Assembly: GCA_018340375.1 (NCBI GenBank)
Contig: JAFFJZ010000002.1
Location: forward strand, 19,982,001-20,046,000
Direction: 5' to 3'
DNA from: Gonatopus flavifemur
Taxonomy: Eukaryota > Arthropoda > Insecta > Hymenoptera > Dryinidae
DNA length: 64,000 nucleotides
In this document: piece by piece, positions 1-11,511 of the stretch
Layout of the letters: every line of letters begins with the position of its first letter
Numbering within the stretch: the stretch's first letter is position 1
The notes under the pieces: model-generated
Seen by the model: only the letters and a program-made list of their open reading frames with translations
The model's database searches: none
What the model was told of the DNA's origin: nothing
Translations under genes and position numbers: made by a program

Positions 1-235
1 GAAAAAATATATATTTGTAATGAAAAAAATCAATAAATTGGGCAAGTTTTGAGAATTATCATTTTATCCATATTTTTTCAGTCAAATACTAATCTCAGAA
101 TGTTCTCCTTGAAAACACTTGGAAGAATATCATTCGAATATTCTTTGAATTTTCAATTTCAGCAATAATTTGTGATAAAAATCTTTAGTATTCCATTTTC
201 GAAAATTGAGGGCGAAACCTCTTTTTGCTCTCAAT

Positions 236-449
236 GATGTTGTTGAAGTTTGAATCGTTTATTGAAACGGATTAGTAATCGAATAACAAAACACTGAATT
301 GTTGAAGACCCAAATCTTGCAGCACATCTTTGAAATGACGATGCCAATTCCAAAGAGTTGAATTATCAAGACAACAAACAATAATTTATTAGATTCTGTG
401 AGTTTCAATTTCCATTTCGCGAATATAAACGATTCAAACTTCAACATCT
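236..449. repeat. Palindromic MITE, TTGAATCGTTTAT family, copy 1
   Basis: Inverted ends read GTTGAAGTTTGAATCGTTTAT at about 240-262 and its reverse complement at about 424-446. The family has further copies at 1225-1438 (opposite orientation) and 33827-34030. The interior is AT-rich with no coding sign. The TSD is not clear. Confidence 0.7.
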
Positions 450-1224
450 TTTCACTGACTGTATCCGCTAAAATATAGAAGCTAAAAGTTCTAATCCAAC
501 AGATTGACCCTATTTAGTGGAGTGTAGATTGAGAACATTTTCATCATTTTCTTCTACAAACAGCCATTATCTTATGGTTCTGGCAGGTTCAACTATACAT
601 TTGAACAATACTTTCAACTTCTCATGTAACAATTCTTACATGAAATTGTTTCCAGAAAACTATTGAATCTCTGAAAAACTTTCAGAATCCGAACGTTCTC
701 TATGAATCTGTATAAAATTCAGAATAATTCTGAAAATCGGTGAAAATATTCTGATCCTGGAAAACTCTTAGTTAGAGAGCTGGTGGGATTGTTTTTTAAA
801 TGATCTGCTCATCGTGTAGAAATGAGACGTCAGTTACTTTTCATCAAGTCAAACTAAAAAATCCATTTCTGCAGTTTGAGGAGCGCTGCTTTTTGAGTTG
901 ATTTAGTTTTAAATGATTCGCTCATGTCTGCCTTCAATACAGAACGTAAAGTCGGCTAGTTATAGTAGGAATATACAAGTCCCAGACATATTCATTCATG
1001 CTTTAATTAGTAATCAATGTTTTTTCTTGAATTTATTATTTAAATTTGAACAAATGAAGTGCTCATTTTGCAGACTTTGATGATAATTTACTTCTGATTA
1101 TTAGAATCTCAAATATCAATTTCTGCAGCCTTGATGTTTCTGAAATTCAACGTTATTCATTTTTTAAAATGAGAAAAAAAATATCAAATTAAATCATTTG
1201 TTCATGTCTGCAACTTGAGTGATT

Positions 1225-1438
1225 ATGTTGTTGAAATTTGAATCGTTTTAAAAAACGAAATGAAAATCCAAACTTGGAAAATCTGATGATTTATCGTTAT
1301 TTATCTTCTCGAATTGACTTCTTGGAACTGGAAACATCGTTTAAACAATGCATTGAAAGATTCTCAGTCTTTAACAACTGAGTATCTCGTAATTCGATCA
1401 CTAATTTGTTTCAATAAACGATTCAAACTTCGAACATA
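1225..1438. repeat. Palindromic MITE, TTGAATCGTTTAT family, copy 2
   Basis: Ends TTGAAATTTGAATCGTTTT (about 1231) and AAACGATTCAAACTTCGAAC (about 1417-1436). The interior matches the 33827-34030 copy when read on the opposite strand. It is nested inside the 770-3859 composite. Confidence 0.65.
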
Positions 1439-1618
1439 TTTTCGAACATGAAAATATATAAGCCAGAAGTTTTCAGTGTGTATTCGACCTTTGCAGACAT
1501 TTTTGATTAATAAATATTCCTTACTGGATCGCTCGGTCTAGTATAGTACTACAAGTCTACACGTGCAAACCCAGCTGTTGATTATTTAATTTTCTTACCA
1601 ATATCCGTTGAATTATTA

Positions 1619-1759
1619 CCCTGGTGAAAATCTAAAAGTGAAGGAAGAGGGTATTGGAACAAATGAAACGTGAAAATGTTTCAATTCCCTCCCAAATTAC
1701 TTTTAGGTGACTCTTCGCTTGCGCTTTCGTCGCGTTTCAACGCTTCATTTCCACCAGGC
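1619..1759. repeat. 141-bp MITE, CCCTGGTGAAAATC ends, TSD TA
   Basis: The left end CCCTGGTGAAAATC is mirrored by the right end CATTTCCACCAGGC. It is flanked by TA (1617-1618 and 1760-1761). A close copy lies at 41010-41151 and a diverged partial copy at about 26698-26830. The interior has no reading frame of note. Confidence 0.75.
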
Positions 1760-2145
1760 TATATTTGATCAGCTTTATAATGCAGTTTATATTATTTTAT
1801 ATATTTATTAAAAAAAAACGCGGCATCAAAAGTTTCTGCAGAATTCATTTATATTCACTAAGAATCATAACAAAAAGGTAAAAACAAAAATATATGGATG
1901 AACACATCATTTAATACACCACTTTTTTTTGACGATTCAGAAATTCTAAAAAAAAAAGAAAACAAATGTTTTGATGTCCGCAACTTGCATTAATGACCTC
2001 AAATTTATCAGAAGTTGATGTGTTACAATTTGCAGACATGAGCACATGATTTATAGGAGCTATTTTTTTTGTAATGTCGAAATTGTTTTTTTTTACAAAC
2101 GCAGCGCTATCTAGATTTATGAAGCAGTTTACTAGTATCGTACAT

Positions 2146-3783
2146 CCCTGGCGGAAACGTTACAGCGTTTTTTTTTGGGTGTAAATGGGGTGTAAGTGTA
2201 AATTGAGTGTAAAGTCGGTGGTATTTCGGTATTTTGGCGAATTTACACCCTGAAAACACGGTGTACTTGTGAATTTTTTACACCCAACAGTTACACCAAA
2301 TCCACACTCGATTTTTACCCATCGTACACCAACAAGAAATCCAAGGAATGAAGAGTATACGATACACCATAATTTCAGCTTGTTTACACCGAGAAACATC
2401 CGTACTTGATGTCAATCGGAACATAGGTACACCGAATTCCCACTGAATTCACACCCATTTTACACTGAATCTCCACTGAGCGAACACCAAACAGAAGATT
2501 CGGAAAGTAGGAAATATCCACCCAATTTCACCTGGTTCACGACAAAAGATCTGTGCAGATGATTTTAATCAAAACACAGGTACACCGAAATCCCACTGAA
2601 TCAACACCCAATCCACACTCAATATCAACTCATCGTACATCAACAAGAAATCGGAAAAATAAAGAGTATACACCATAATTCCACTTTGTTTACACCGGAA
2701 AACATCTGTACTTGATGTGAATCGAAACATAGGTCACCGAATTCACACTGAATTTACACTCACAGTATACCGAGAGCTATTTCACCCGATTCACACCAAG
2801 GAACAACCTCCAGTATTTTGTGGTCGGATACCGGAACATCGAGTGTCCACTGGATTGGAACCGATACACCGGCTTTCCATCAAATAACACTCAATTTTTA
2901 CTGAAAGAAAAACGCCTGAACCCGTCTAACTCGGGGTACACCGAGAAACCACCCAACGAATCCCCAGTCGGCATTCGGTTGCACCGAATTTCTACCGAAT
3001 TCACACCGAATTTACACCCACAGTACGCCGAGAGCCATCTCACCCAATTTACACCGACAAACAACCTCCAGTATTTTGTAGACGGGTACCAATACACCGA
3101 TTTTCCACCGAATTACCACTCAATTTTCACTCCGAAAACCCAAGTGAAAATAGAGTGTCAATTCGGTGGGAACTCGGTGTATCGGTACACAACCATACAC
3201 GGAGAGAAATTTGTAGTTAAATTTACTATGTTATTATTGTTCCCGAGGAACAGACGGAACTATGACGGGTTCCCCCATAAAACATAGTAAATATGATCAG
3301 CATTCTATTGTTGTACCATAGTAAAAATATGCCCTTCATAGTAAAATCCGACAGAATTCAGTCTGTTCCTCGGGAACAATAATAACATAGTAAATTTAAC
3401 TACAAATTTCTCTCCGTGTAGAATGCTGGAGGTTGTTTCTTGGTGTAAATTGGGTGAGACTGCTCTTGGTGTACCGTGAGTGTAAATTTGGTGTGCATTC
3501 GGTAGAAATTCGGTATATCCGTATTCCAACTGGGGATTGGTTGGGTGGTTTTCTGGTGTACCCAGAGTGGCAAAGCTTTCGGTGTATTCTCAGTGAAAAT
3601 AGAGTGTCAACTTGGTGGGAACTCGGTGTATCGGTACACAACCATAGAACGCTGGAGGTTGTTTCTTGGTATAAATTGGGTGAGACTGCTCTCGGTGTAC
3701 TTTGGGTGTAAAATATGGTGTAAAAAATTCACAATTACACTCAAAAATCACGGTGTTTACACGGTGTAACATTTCCGCCAGGG
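2146..3783. mobile_element. CCCTGGCGG foldback element built of ACACCGAATT words, TSD AT
   Basis: Terminal repeats CCCTGGCGGAAA / TTTCCGCCAGGG are flanked on both sides by AT (2144-2145, 3784-3785). The left half is dense in the word ACACCGAATTTACACC and its variants; the right half carries the reverse complement (GGTGTAAATTCGGTGT). The whole therefore folds back on itself. The open frames inside (for example 2820-3287) are by-products of this low-complexity word, not genes. A 221-bp MITE (3198-3418) is inserted in it. Confidence 0.75.
3198..3418. repeat. 221-bp MITE with perfect 58-bp arms, CACGGAGA ends, TSD TA
   Basis: Positions 3196-3255 and 3361-3420 are exact reverse complements over 60 bases, including the TA duplication at each end. 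An empty site is visible in the host element: about 3632-3655 repeats the flanks without the insert, with a single TA at the junction. A solo arm of the same family sits at about 63101-63135. Confidence 0.92.
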
Positions 3784-4805
3784 ATACGTAAACTTTATTC
3801 TATGTGATCGGCAGTGATGAGCAGATCACATACCTAAATTCCCACCAGCTCTCTAACTATTTCAAAATTGGAATTTCCACCAAGGACTAGTCTAAACCCG
3901 TATGAAAATGTGAAAAATTTTTGAAAACCCCTGAATAAAACCTTTGAAAAACATCACATTCCCTCTGAGAATCTCTGAAGTGTTGATGAAAAATCTACAT
4001 ACTGTACAGATTTTGCCCACAGCTTCTTCAGAGTTTTTTTCATTCTTTTTCAGACAAACAGGAACGAAATTGTACTCTGAAAAAATGCTGACCAAACTCT
4101 GATGAATTTTCAACATTGTTTTGACTATTGAAAAAAAAAATTATTATTACCTATGATATTTTAATATTTTTCATCCATCAGAAAAACTGTTGACAATGCA
4201 TCGTGGTTTTGTCAGAGCGCCATTTCGTTCCCATTTGTCTGAAAAAAATTTTTCAACTCTGAAAACTCTGAAAAAAAGTCTATACAGACTGTCTCAAATT
4301 TATTAGGCTTTTCATAGAAATTTCAGAAATTATCAGAGTTTGTCTGAGTTTTTTTAGATTTTTTGCATGGTTTCCTTTCATAAGGGAAGGAACGTTTTGA
4401 AATGTTAGTTCATTATTAGTCCATAGTTTCCAATCATATACTGCGTAGCTTTGAATTTGAAAGAAACTATGAACTAATAACAGCTTTTGATAGTGTAAGA
4501 ACTATAGAAATTTATTGAGAACTGTTGCTATTGAAAAGTTATACTTTTATTCACAACCATACGAACCATTCGAAACTGTAGATATGGAATTAACGACTCA
4601 TAACGCTTATTCAAAACTATGCATATTCTCTAGTGAATCATAATTTTTTTTCTTAAGGGGTAACACCACAGTGACCTCCAAAACAACGCTTTTTCAGAAT
4701 TTTTTTTCGAAAATTAGAAAGTTCCTATTCAAATTGAACTAAGGTAATCGGGCCCATTAATGAACACCTTAGCCCCCATTAGCGAACAATCGTTTATTTA
4801 TTATA

Positions 4806-6056
4806 CGAGGGTGGATTGATAAGTTTCCGGCCTGACCAAGAAAAACAACGTTTTTAAGAATTTTTTTTTTTTTATTTCTCAACATAATCTCCTCCAAGGC
4901 TGATACATTTCTCATAGCGGTGTTCTAGTCTAGTAATGCCATCTCTATACACTGATTCGTCAAGCTCCTCAAAATACCCATTTACAGCTTCGATTACTTC
5001 TTCATTGACCGCAAATCTCTTACCGCCAAGCCATTTTTTGAGGTTAGGAAACAGATAATAGTCACTCGGGGCTAGGTCTGGAGAGTAGGGAGGGTGCGGT
5101 ATTAATTCAAACTTCAGATCGTTGATTTTAGCCATCGCAACGATTGACGTGTGCGCTGGTGCGTTATCGTGATGAAACAAGATTTTTTTCTTCGCCAGAT
5201 GAGGTCGTTTAATTTTCACTTCGTGGCTCAAACGTTGCAATAAGTCTGCGTAGTATTGACCAGTGATAGTTTTACCCTTTTCAAGGTAATCAATGTATAT
5301 AATACCTCTTGCATCCCAAAAAACAGTAGCCATAACCTTGTTCGCCGAAAAAATTGTTTTTGCCTTCTTTGGAGTTGGTTCCCCTGGTCCAATCCACTGT
5401 TTAGACTGTTCTTTGGTTTCAGGAGTGTAGTGGTGGACCCAAGTTTCGTCAACGGTTACGAAGCGACGCAAAAATTCGCTTGGATTACGCTTATACAACG
5501 CCAAATTGGCGGTAGAAATGTTCTTTCGAATCAATTTTTGGTCGACTGTTAGCAAACGCGGCACCCATCTTGCACAGAGCTTTTCCATATACAAATGTTG
5601 GTGCAAAATATTTTGTACACGTTCATATGACATCTTACAGGTCTCAGCTATCTCACGAACTTTTAATCTGGAGTTGTGACCTCAATGGGGCGTCCTGAGC
5701 GAGGCTCATCAGAGGTGCTCACACAACCCTTTTCAAACTCGGAAACCCACTGCTTAACGGTTGAATATGATGGGGAGGATGTCCCCAGTGTTGAGTCCAT
5801 CTCTTCTTTGATTTCCTTCGGCGTTAACCCCTTCAAATAAGAGTATTTGATGACAGCACGATTTTCCAGCTTTTCCATTTTTACGAAAAACACAGAGGCG
5901 TCTTGGTCAGCGTGCTCTCAGAACTAAACTAACATGGCGATCGGACTGAAACTATAGCTACAAGCTATCTAAGGATGGTACTATAGAACGCCACCTCAAG
6001 GTAGGCCTAGTGGCGCCATCTCTTGGTCAGGCCGGAAACTTATCAATCCACCCTCG
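4806..6056 (-). mobile_element. Mariner (Tc1/mariner, DD34D) transposon, inactivated
   Basis: The 1251-bp element has perfect terminal inverted repeats beginning CGAGGGTGGATTGATAAG; they match over 36 bases at 4806-4841 and 6021-6056. It is flanked by the TA duplication (4804-4805, 6057-6058). It carries a minus-strand transposase reading frame broken near its first third. Intact, matching ends suggest fairly recent insertion. It sits inside the TTAA element 4657-6818. Confidence 0.95.
4872..5893 (-). pseudogene. Mariner transposase, frameshifted by an internal deletion
   Basis: The N-terminal part (5663-5893, 76 codons) has the helix-turn-helix region with KQWVSEFEKG and GRPIEVTTPD, then hits a stop. 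The rest (about 4872-5664) is open in another frame: KVREIAETCK leads into MSYERVQNIL. The catalytic acidic residues are VDETW, HHDNAPAH and LAPSDY, with exactly 34 residues between the second and third, so the DD34D triad is intact. Mariners normally have about 345 residues in one frame. Roughly 15 residues between VTTPD and KVREIAET appear to be missing, which accounts for the frame change. The catalytic half is otherwise uninterrupted, so this is a young but dead copy. Confidence 0.93.
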
Positions 6057-7054
6057 TATCTTTCCTATGGCATATTATTCCGAATTTATTTACATAACAG
6101 CGGTTGATTTAGTATCCAGTCAGTCATGCTTGGATGAAATTAAAGCACTAAATGAAAAGTACTATAAATCAAAAAACCAAAATGTTCATTAAAAGGGTCG
6201 CGTTCATAAATGGGGTCATCTACCTTACATGAAGGTGTTCCGCTACTATTAAAGTACAAAATAATTTTTTTGTGAAAAATGGCGGCTTGACAGGTGAATG
6301 ACTGGAGCCCTGTGAAAATTCATGGTCGTGCGGTGGGATAAATAACTCAGTCCAGAATTGACGTGGAACACAGAACCAAAAATAATTATTTTCTGTTATC
6401 CAAAAGCTAGTGAAACACGTATCCGTTTTGAAAAATGTGCATTTCCCACGAAATGGCATCGGTTTGAAGAAAAAAGTAGAATTTTCACCCTAAATTTCGT
6501 TACTTAATGTTCAATAAAAAACGCAAATATCAATATTTCGAAAAACTCGTACTCATTTCACTAGATAATCATATCACAAATACAATAAAAAAACCCCGAG
6601 GTGATTGATTGAAAATTGGCGGAGCTAGAGCTCCCACCGACTTTCGACATACTGTTTTGAAATAAACGCGTTTAAAGTTTTTGTAACAGTTGAGTCCTGC
6701 GTTTTTAGTCGGACCTATGTTTGTAGTTTACGGTATATCATTTTCGGGTCCTCAAAGAGTACTTTAAGCCAAAACCAAATTTTCTGATTCTTTTAAAATT
6801 CCACTGTGGCGTTACCCCTTAATAAACTGTAGTTTTCTATAGAAAACTTTGAGCAACAGGAATGCAGAAATCTAACACCATGAATGGGTGCTCAAAGCTT
6901 CCAACTATTGGTGATTAAAAAAAAAAAAAAGAATTTGAACTGGAATTTGACTGGTATCGTTGAACTTGTTAGGATGTTTTTTCTGTTTTGTGGAAAAATC
7001 TTCAAAATTTATATATAATTGTATATGGTTTATGTACAATTTTATATAAATTAA

Positions 7055-7770
7055 GGACCATGGAGTCCTTCAAGGAATGGGCAAAATTTTGCTCCGTACT
7101 TTCAGATCAACTAAGCAATGAATACAAATTTTGAATCCGCAGTGATAAAGTACATTGCTAAAACTGAGCTCTGGATATAAAATTAGAACTGCAAATGATT
7201 CCTAAGAATAATGCAAACAATTGTAAACATATTAACTTGCAAATGTTAATTAATAATTTTTATAACGTTTTCTCATGTTTAGGAATATATTTTGAGCTTT
7301 GGATTCATATTTAGAACCAAATCCCAGTGGTGCACGTTATTGCTATTATATATTTGAAATTTATAATCATTGCTTAGTTATTCAACCCTTCAAGTACACA
7401 CAGGTGTAAATTCGCACCAACCATTTCAAGACTTTTTGTTTTTCGTCAAAAATGATTTTATTCTCGTGTTTTTTTCACTGATCAAATGAAATATTTGTGA
7501 ACGTTCTTCCAGGCCACGTTAATCTGCACAGTTTTCTCTCCAAATTGAAAAAAAGTAAGGTCGAATAGGAACCATGGTGGCCACTCTTCAACCGACTTGA
7601 AATTCCAGGTCATTTCCAGGTTTTCAAGGTTTCAAGGTTGAGTGGCCACCATGCGAATCAGTGAAGTTGCGTGGTGCAAATTTGCACATGTGTGTACTCC
7701 GAAGGTGCGTATTTGAAGGATAAAAAACTACGTAGCGAAATGTTGTTCGTTTTCTAATGCTCCATGGCCC
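7055..7770. repeat. TTAA-bounded MITE, GGRCCATGGAG family, copy A, with nested palindromes
   Basis: The left end GGACCATGGAG and right-end reverse complement GGGCCATGGAG are each flanked by TTAA (7051-7054, 7771-7774). The interior matches copies at 21237-21556 and 55637-55966. It is longer than they are because of an inserted palindrome at about 7386-7720 (CTTCAAGTACACACAGGTG and its mirror). That insert itself holds a smaller one at about 7573-7655 (CATGGTGGCCACTCTTCAACC mirrored, one base short). Confidence 0.7.
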
Positions 7771-7859
7771 TTAAATTTAAAAAATTTTTTCCACTCGGAC
7801 AGCACGATTGGGGGGAACCCATCATAATTAAGTGGGTGCTCTGGTACTCTTGAACCCCG

Positions 7860-8159
7860 CACGCAGAGAAAAATTCTTGCTGAAAAAGCGATTTCGAAAA
7901 TTCTGATTTGCTAAATTAGCAAAACGGTTGCTGTTACAGCAAAAATATTGCTATTTTAGCAAGATATTTGCTAATTCAGCAAAATTTTCTAGCCGTCTGT
8001 ATATCTACAATTCCGGATTGCTAAATGGCAAGCGCTTGTTAAAAGAGCAAGATATTCGCTGTAATAGCAAATTTTTTGCTAATTCAGCAACAAGCTTTGC
8101 CATATCAGCAAAGCGAATTTTCGAAGTTTGCTGTTTCAGCAATTTTTTTTCTCTGAGTG
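7860..8159. repeat. 300-bp MITE, CACGCAGAGAAAA ends, TSD CG, TTTGCT/AGCAAA words
   Basis: Ends CACGCAGAGAAAAATT and its counterpart TTTTTCTCTGAGTG are flanked by CG on both sides (7858-7859, 8160-8161). The interior repeats imperfect palindromes of the form TTTGCTnnnnnAGCAAA at least six times. A shorter copy of the same family is at 20385-20600; a diverged relative is at 30590-30905. Confidence 0.8.
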
Positions 8160-8161
8160 CG

Positions 8162-11100
8162 CCATTGTTGCACCTCTGTTAAGGAGTCAGGGCATTTTGA
8201 ACATAGAACAAAGAGACTATTGTCATGAATTTTGTCGATAGGTTCATATTATATATATTGATATGCCCGTTTCAATCCGGACTAAATACCTGGATTTGAT
8301 TCACAAGATGAGGCAGATATGCAGGTTCGAATCTCATGTGCTGATGTAGGGATTGTCATTCAATACCAATATCTCTTGTTTATATTTTTGGAAACTCGTC
8401 ATCATATAAGAAGCTCAATAGTATGTTGTATAATCATGTTGGATAAAAGGAAAAACCCCTAGGATGAAAAAGCCAGTCCATGTAATCAGAAGAGCCTGTT
8501 TATGCAGCAAATTTCAGGGTTTCCTTCGATTTCCCATGATCCGGATGATATTAATAATGACATATAATCTTATCAAGTTGCATATGATGTACTCATATAT
8601 TGATTTAATATTTATTTTTGGCCATTATATGACACGTGTATCGAGAATTATTTACTCCACTTACATGAATAAAACAAATGAACGATACAAAGATATTTTT
8701 CATTGTACACAAGTGTGTCCTTTGTTTTTTCTCGCTAGACCAAACGACGGGTATTAATAGCGAATGGGTCAATAACTTAGAAAGATACAATTGTTTTGAA
8801 TGAGATGGAAATTGTTTCATTAGAAATCATTTATATATATATATTCCTTTCTTATCGAGCTAATATCATCACTTTCATACTATACATGTATATTTACATG
8901 TATACACATTTATTAAAAAAAGTATTTCTCGTAACCGGTCACAAATAACAAGTGTGGATCCAGTAAGGAAGTACAGTGCTCCGATATCGACATCCACATA
9001 TTACAAATACTGCATCCCTAACTGTATCCGCAATTGATTTAAATGTACCCTGTTATCTGCACCCATCAACTGTACGATCGGAGATTATTAGAAACTTATT
9101 TTTACGATTTAGTTCATTAAATTGAATATTAAAACAGAAAGAACACTTCTCAAATTCAGTCTATCAGATACTTTACTTCTATCATTTTTCTTCGATCGCC
9201 AATACTGAAAAGATTCGTAGCAAAATTCAAATCATTTCTCAAGTCTGTTCTCAACAAGATCATCATTCCTTGTTCATTTTCCCTATTATTTTGCGAACGC
9301 ATGGATTATATCAGTCCGTACTTATTCAATTATATACCTGCTTAGGCGAGCTAATAAAATGCACATACAAGGTGGTCATAAGTCTTATAAAAAAAGAAAG
9401 CTCCTGATAGTATCTTCTATTCAGGAACTATATTATGAATATAAATTTTTCTCTTCTCTTTTATCTCATATCCACTACATGTACATTCATATTAAATTAA
9501 TAATTGATTCAAATAACCTTAATAAGAAATGATCTTAATTTAAGAATTCAAAATCAATGGTGAAGACAATTTAATAGAAGACTCTCGTTACGATCTTCTT
9601 GTATATTTATATTTATACACAATATTATATAAAAATCAGACAATTATTCAATTTTACATAACAATTTATGAATATCATTTCATTATTCCATCATCGTTTA
9701 CCCAATTGGTTTCGTTTATAAGGTAATAATATTGAGTCATTATTTACAAAGTGGTAAACTTGAAAGTATACAGCAAGTTGAGATATAAATGATCTTGCGA
9801 ATGAATCTAAGGAACCAATCAGTACTCAATTCCATACGAGTCTTCAACGTTAGAAAATTTATCAAAATTCTCATCTAAATCTTTCGTTTTTCTTTCCATT
9901 CAAAAATAAAATTTTCATACGTTTGACAATATTTGAAGTACTTGGGAAATTGAGGGGACAACAGAACCTTCTTTTCAGCCTTTTGATACGTTTATGAATT
10001 ATTTGACAATGGACGATTAGTTGAGATGAACAGCTGAGAAAAACAGGTGATTTTAATTAAAAAATATCTATTATTGATAACTAAAGCATTCATTCGAGTA
10101 CGGTAGTGTGATCGAAACTCTTCAAAACACTTGATTGTCTCATAGACTTCTTCAAGGTGGTATTTCTCAAAATAATCGATAAGTTGAACTTTGGAAAAGA
10201 GAAAAACAGATTTGAAACGATTATTCCAGGAATCAACTGACACCCGTCGATCAATCCATTGTATTTGCTAAAATATCAATTAATCGGAAAGTCTCCATGA
10301 GAACTTTCCAAGGGTAATCTTGTTCGGTTTTGCGGATAAACGTAGAGTAGAATAAATTAGACAGTAATCAATTCTTTGTAACAGTGATAATTCATAGTCG
10401 ACTCTTAGGAAACTATTCGTTCAACGATTAGAAAAAACAAAAATCTGAAAATTTAATCTAGAAAGTACGGATAATTAAAATCGAATTATGCACTGTCCTA
10501 TTTATCCTAGACTTTCAAATATTAATCACACTACAAAAACAATATAATAATCATAATAATAATAATAAAAGAGAAGTAAAGAGAAAAAACCAAAAGAAGA
10601 ATATAAATATTTCTTACTGGTATTCAGGCTTAATCGGGATGGATATGCTAGAATGAAATTGATAATTTTCGATATTGAAATTCTTTTGATTTATTCTCCT
10701 TTCCTTTTATATCCAGAACGTCTTTCATAATCGACGAGTCTTTGTTTTGTTAGAAAAAAGGAAAAGAAAAGGTACTCTATATGCTTCACACTGGAATCGA
10801 AGAAACTTCAATGTTATACTCAAAGATCATTTTTCAAAGCATTTTTTGCACAATTGGAACAAAATTCCAATCGTGATCATTTGTTCCTAAAGGTGTAATT
10901 CCATATGGGGGATTATTAAAATCCACAGGAGAGAATATGAGGTTTTCTTTTTTTCATTCATCAACTAAAAAATATTAGAAAAAAAGAATTATATATTATA
11001 AACATCCACAAAGAGCATGAATGATACATGAATATTAAATAACAAATTTAATAAGACGCCGTCTAATTTGTAGAATATAAATAGATATTTAGATTTGTTC

Positions 11101-11511
11101 CTTTTCTTTTAGCCTTCGAGACCTCCTTTGTTGATTTTTCATTGTATATAAATGGATACGAGGATAACGGAAAAGCAAACAACAAGAAAGCGAGAATTTT
11201 TTAAAGACTCATCGCGAAATGATCTCTGTCATTCCTAAGAACAACAGCTGGAGGATAAAATTTAAGCGTATTTACAACACACAGACGGCACCAACGTTTC
11301 CAAAATCTGGATCATTTGATGTAAAATGTATATTTATATATATATATATAATAACTTATAAGAGAATATAGATAATCATGAAATTAATGAACATAAAACA
11401 TTTTTAGTGGCACTATGATTATAAAACATTTTATGAATATTTTCATAGATCGTTTCTATACAGAGTTGTGCATATAAATCTGCATGGTAATAGTAATAGT
11501 CGTAGTAATAT
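8162..11511. other. AT-rich stretch without recognised elements; probable 3' UTR of the ADD gene in part
   Basis: This is one of the longest stretches in the window with no palindromic element that I could see. It is AT-rich, with short TA runs (for example 11335-11350). It lies directly downstream of the minus-strand ADD gene, so part of it is likely 3' UTR. A candidate poly(A) signal on the minus strand (TTTATT on plus) is at 10690-10695. The scattered ORFs look random. Confidence 0.4.

Larger units (their letters stand above)
770..3859. mobile_element. Large composite foldback element, outermost nesting level
   Basis: The ends AGTTAGAGAGCTGGTGGGA (770) and its reverse complement (ending 3859) are inverted. 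Just inside them, a TGATCTGCTCATC-like word on the left is mirrored on the right as GATGAGCAGATCAC. Variants of the word AAATGATTCGCTCATGTCTGC recur through 800-2060. Elements at 1225-1438, 1619-1759 and 2146-3783 lie inside, so they were probably inserted later. No transposase is visible, and the TSD was not resolved. Confidence 0.55.
4657..6818. mobile_element. TTAA-flanked element, GGGGTAACRCCACAGTG ends, carrying a mariner
   Basis: The left end GGGGTAACACCACAGTG and the right-end reverse complement GGGGTAACGCCACAGTG differ at one of 17 positions. Both sides are flanked by TTAA (4653-4656, 6819-6822), the duplication typical of piggyBac-like transposition, although the ends are not the usual CCC type. 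Without the nested mariner the element is about 0.9 kb. No transposase of its own was recognised. Confidence 0.8.

Noticed and set aside
2160..3770. Several ORFs of 60-155 codons on both strands
   Set aside because: They arise from the degenerate ACACCGAATT word array of the foldback element; both strands are open for the same reason and no protein family fits.
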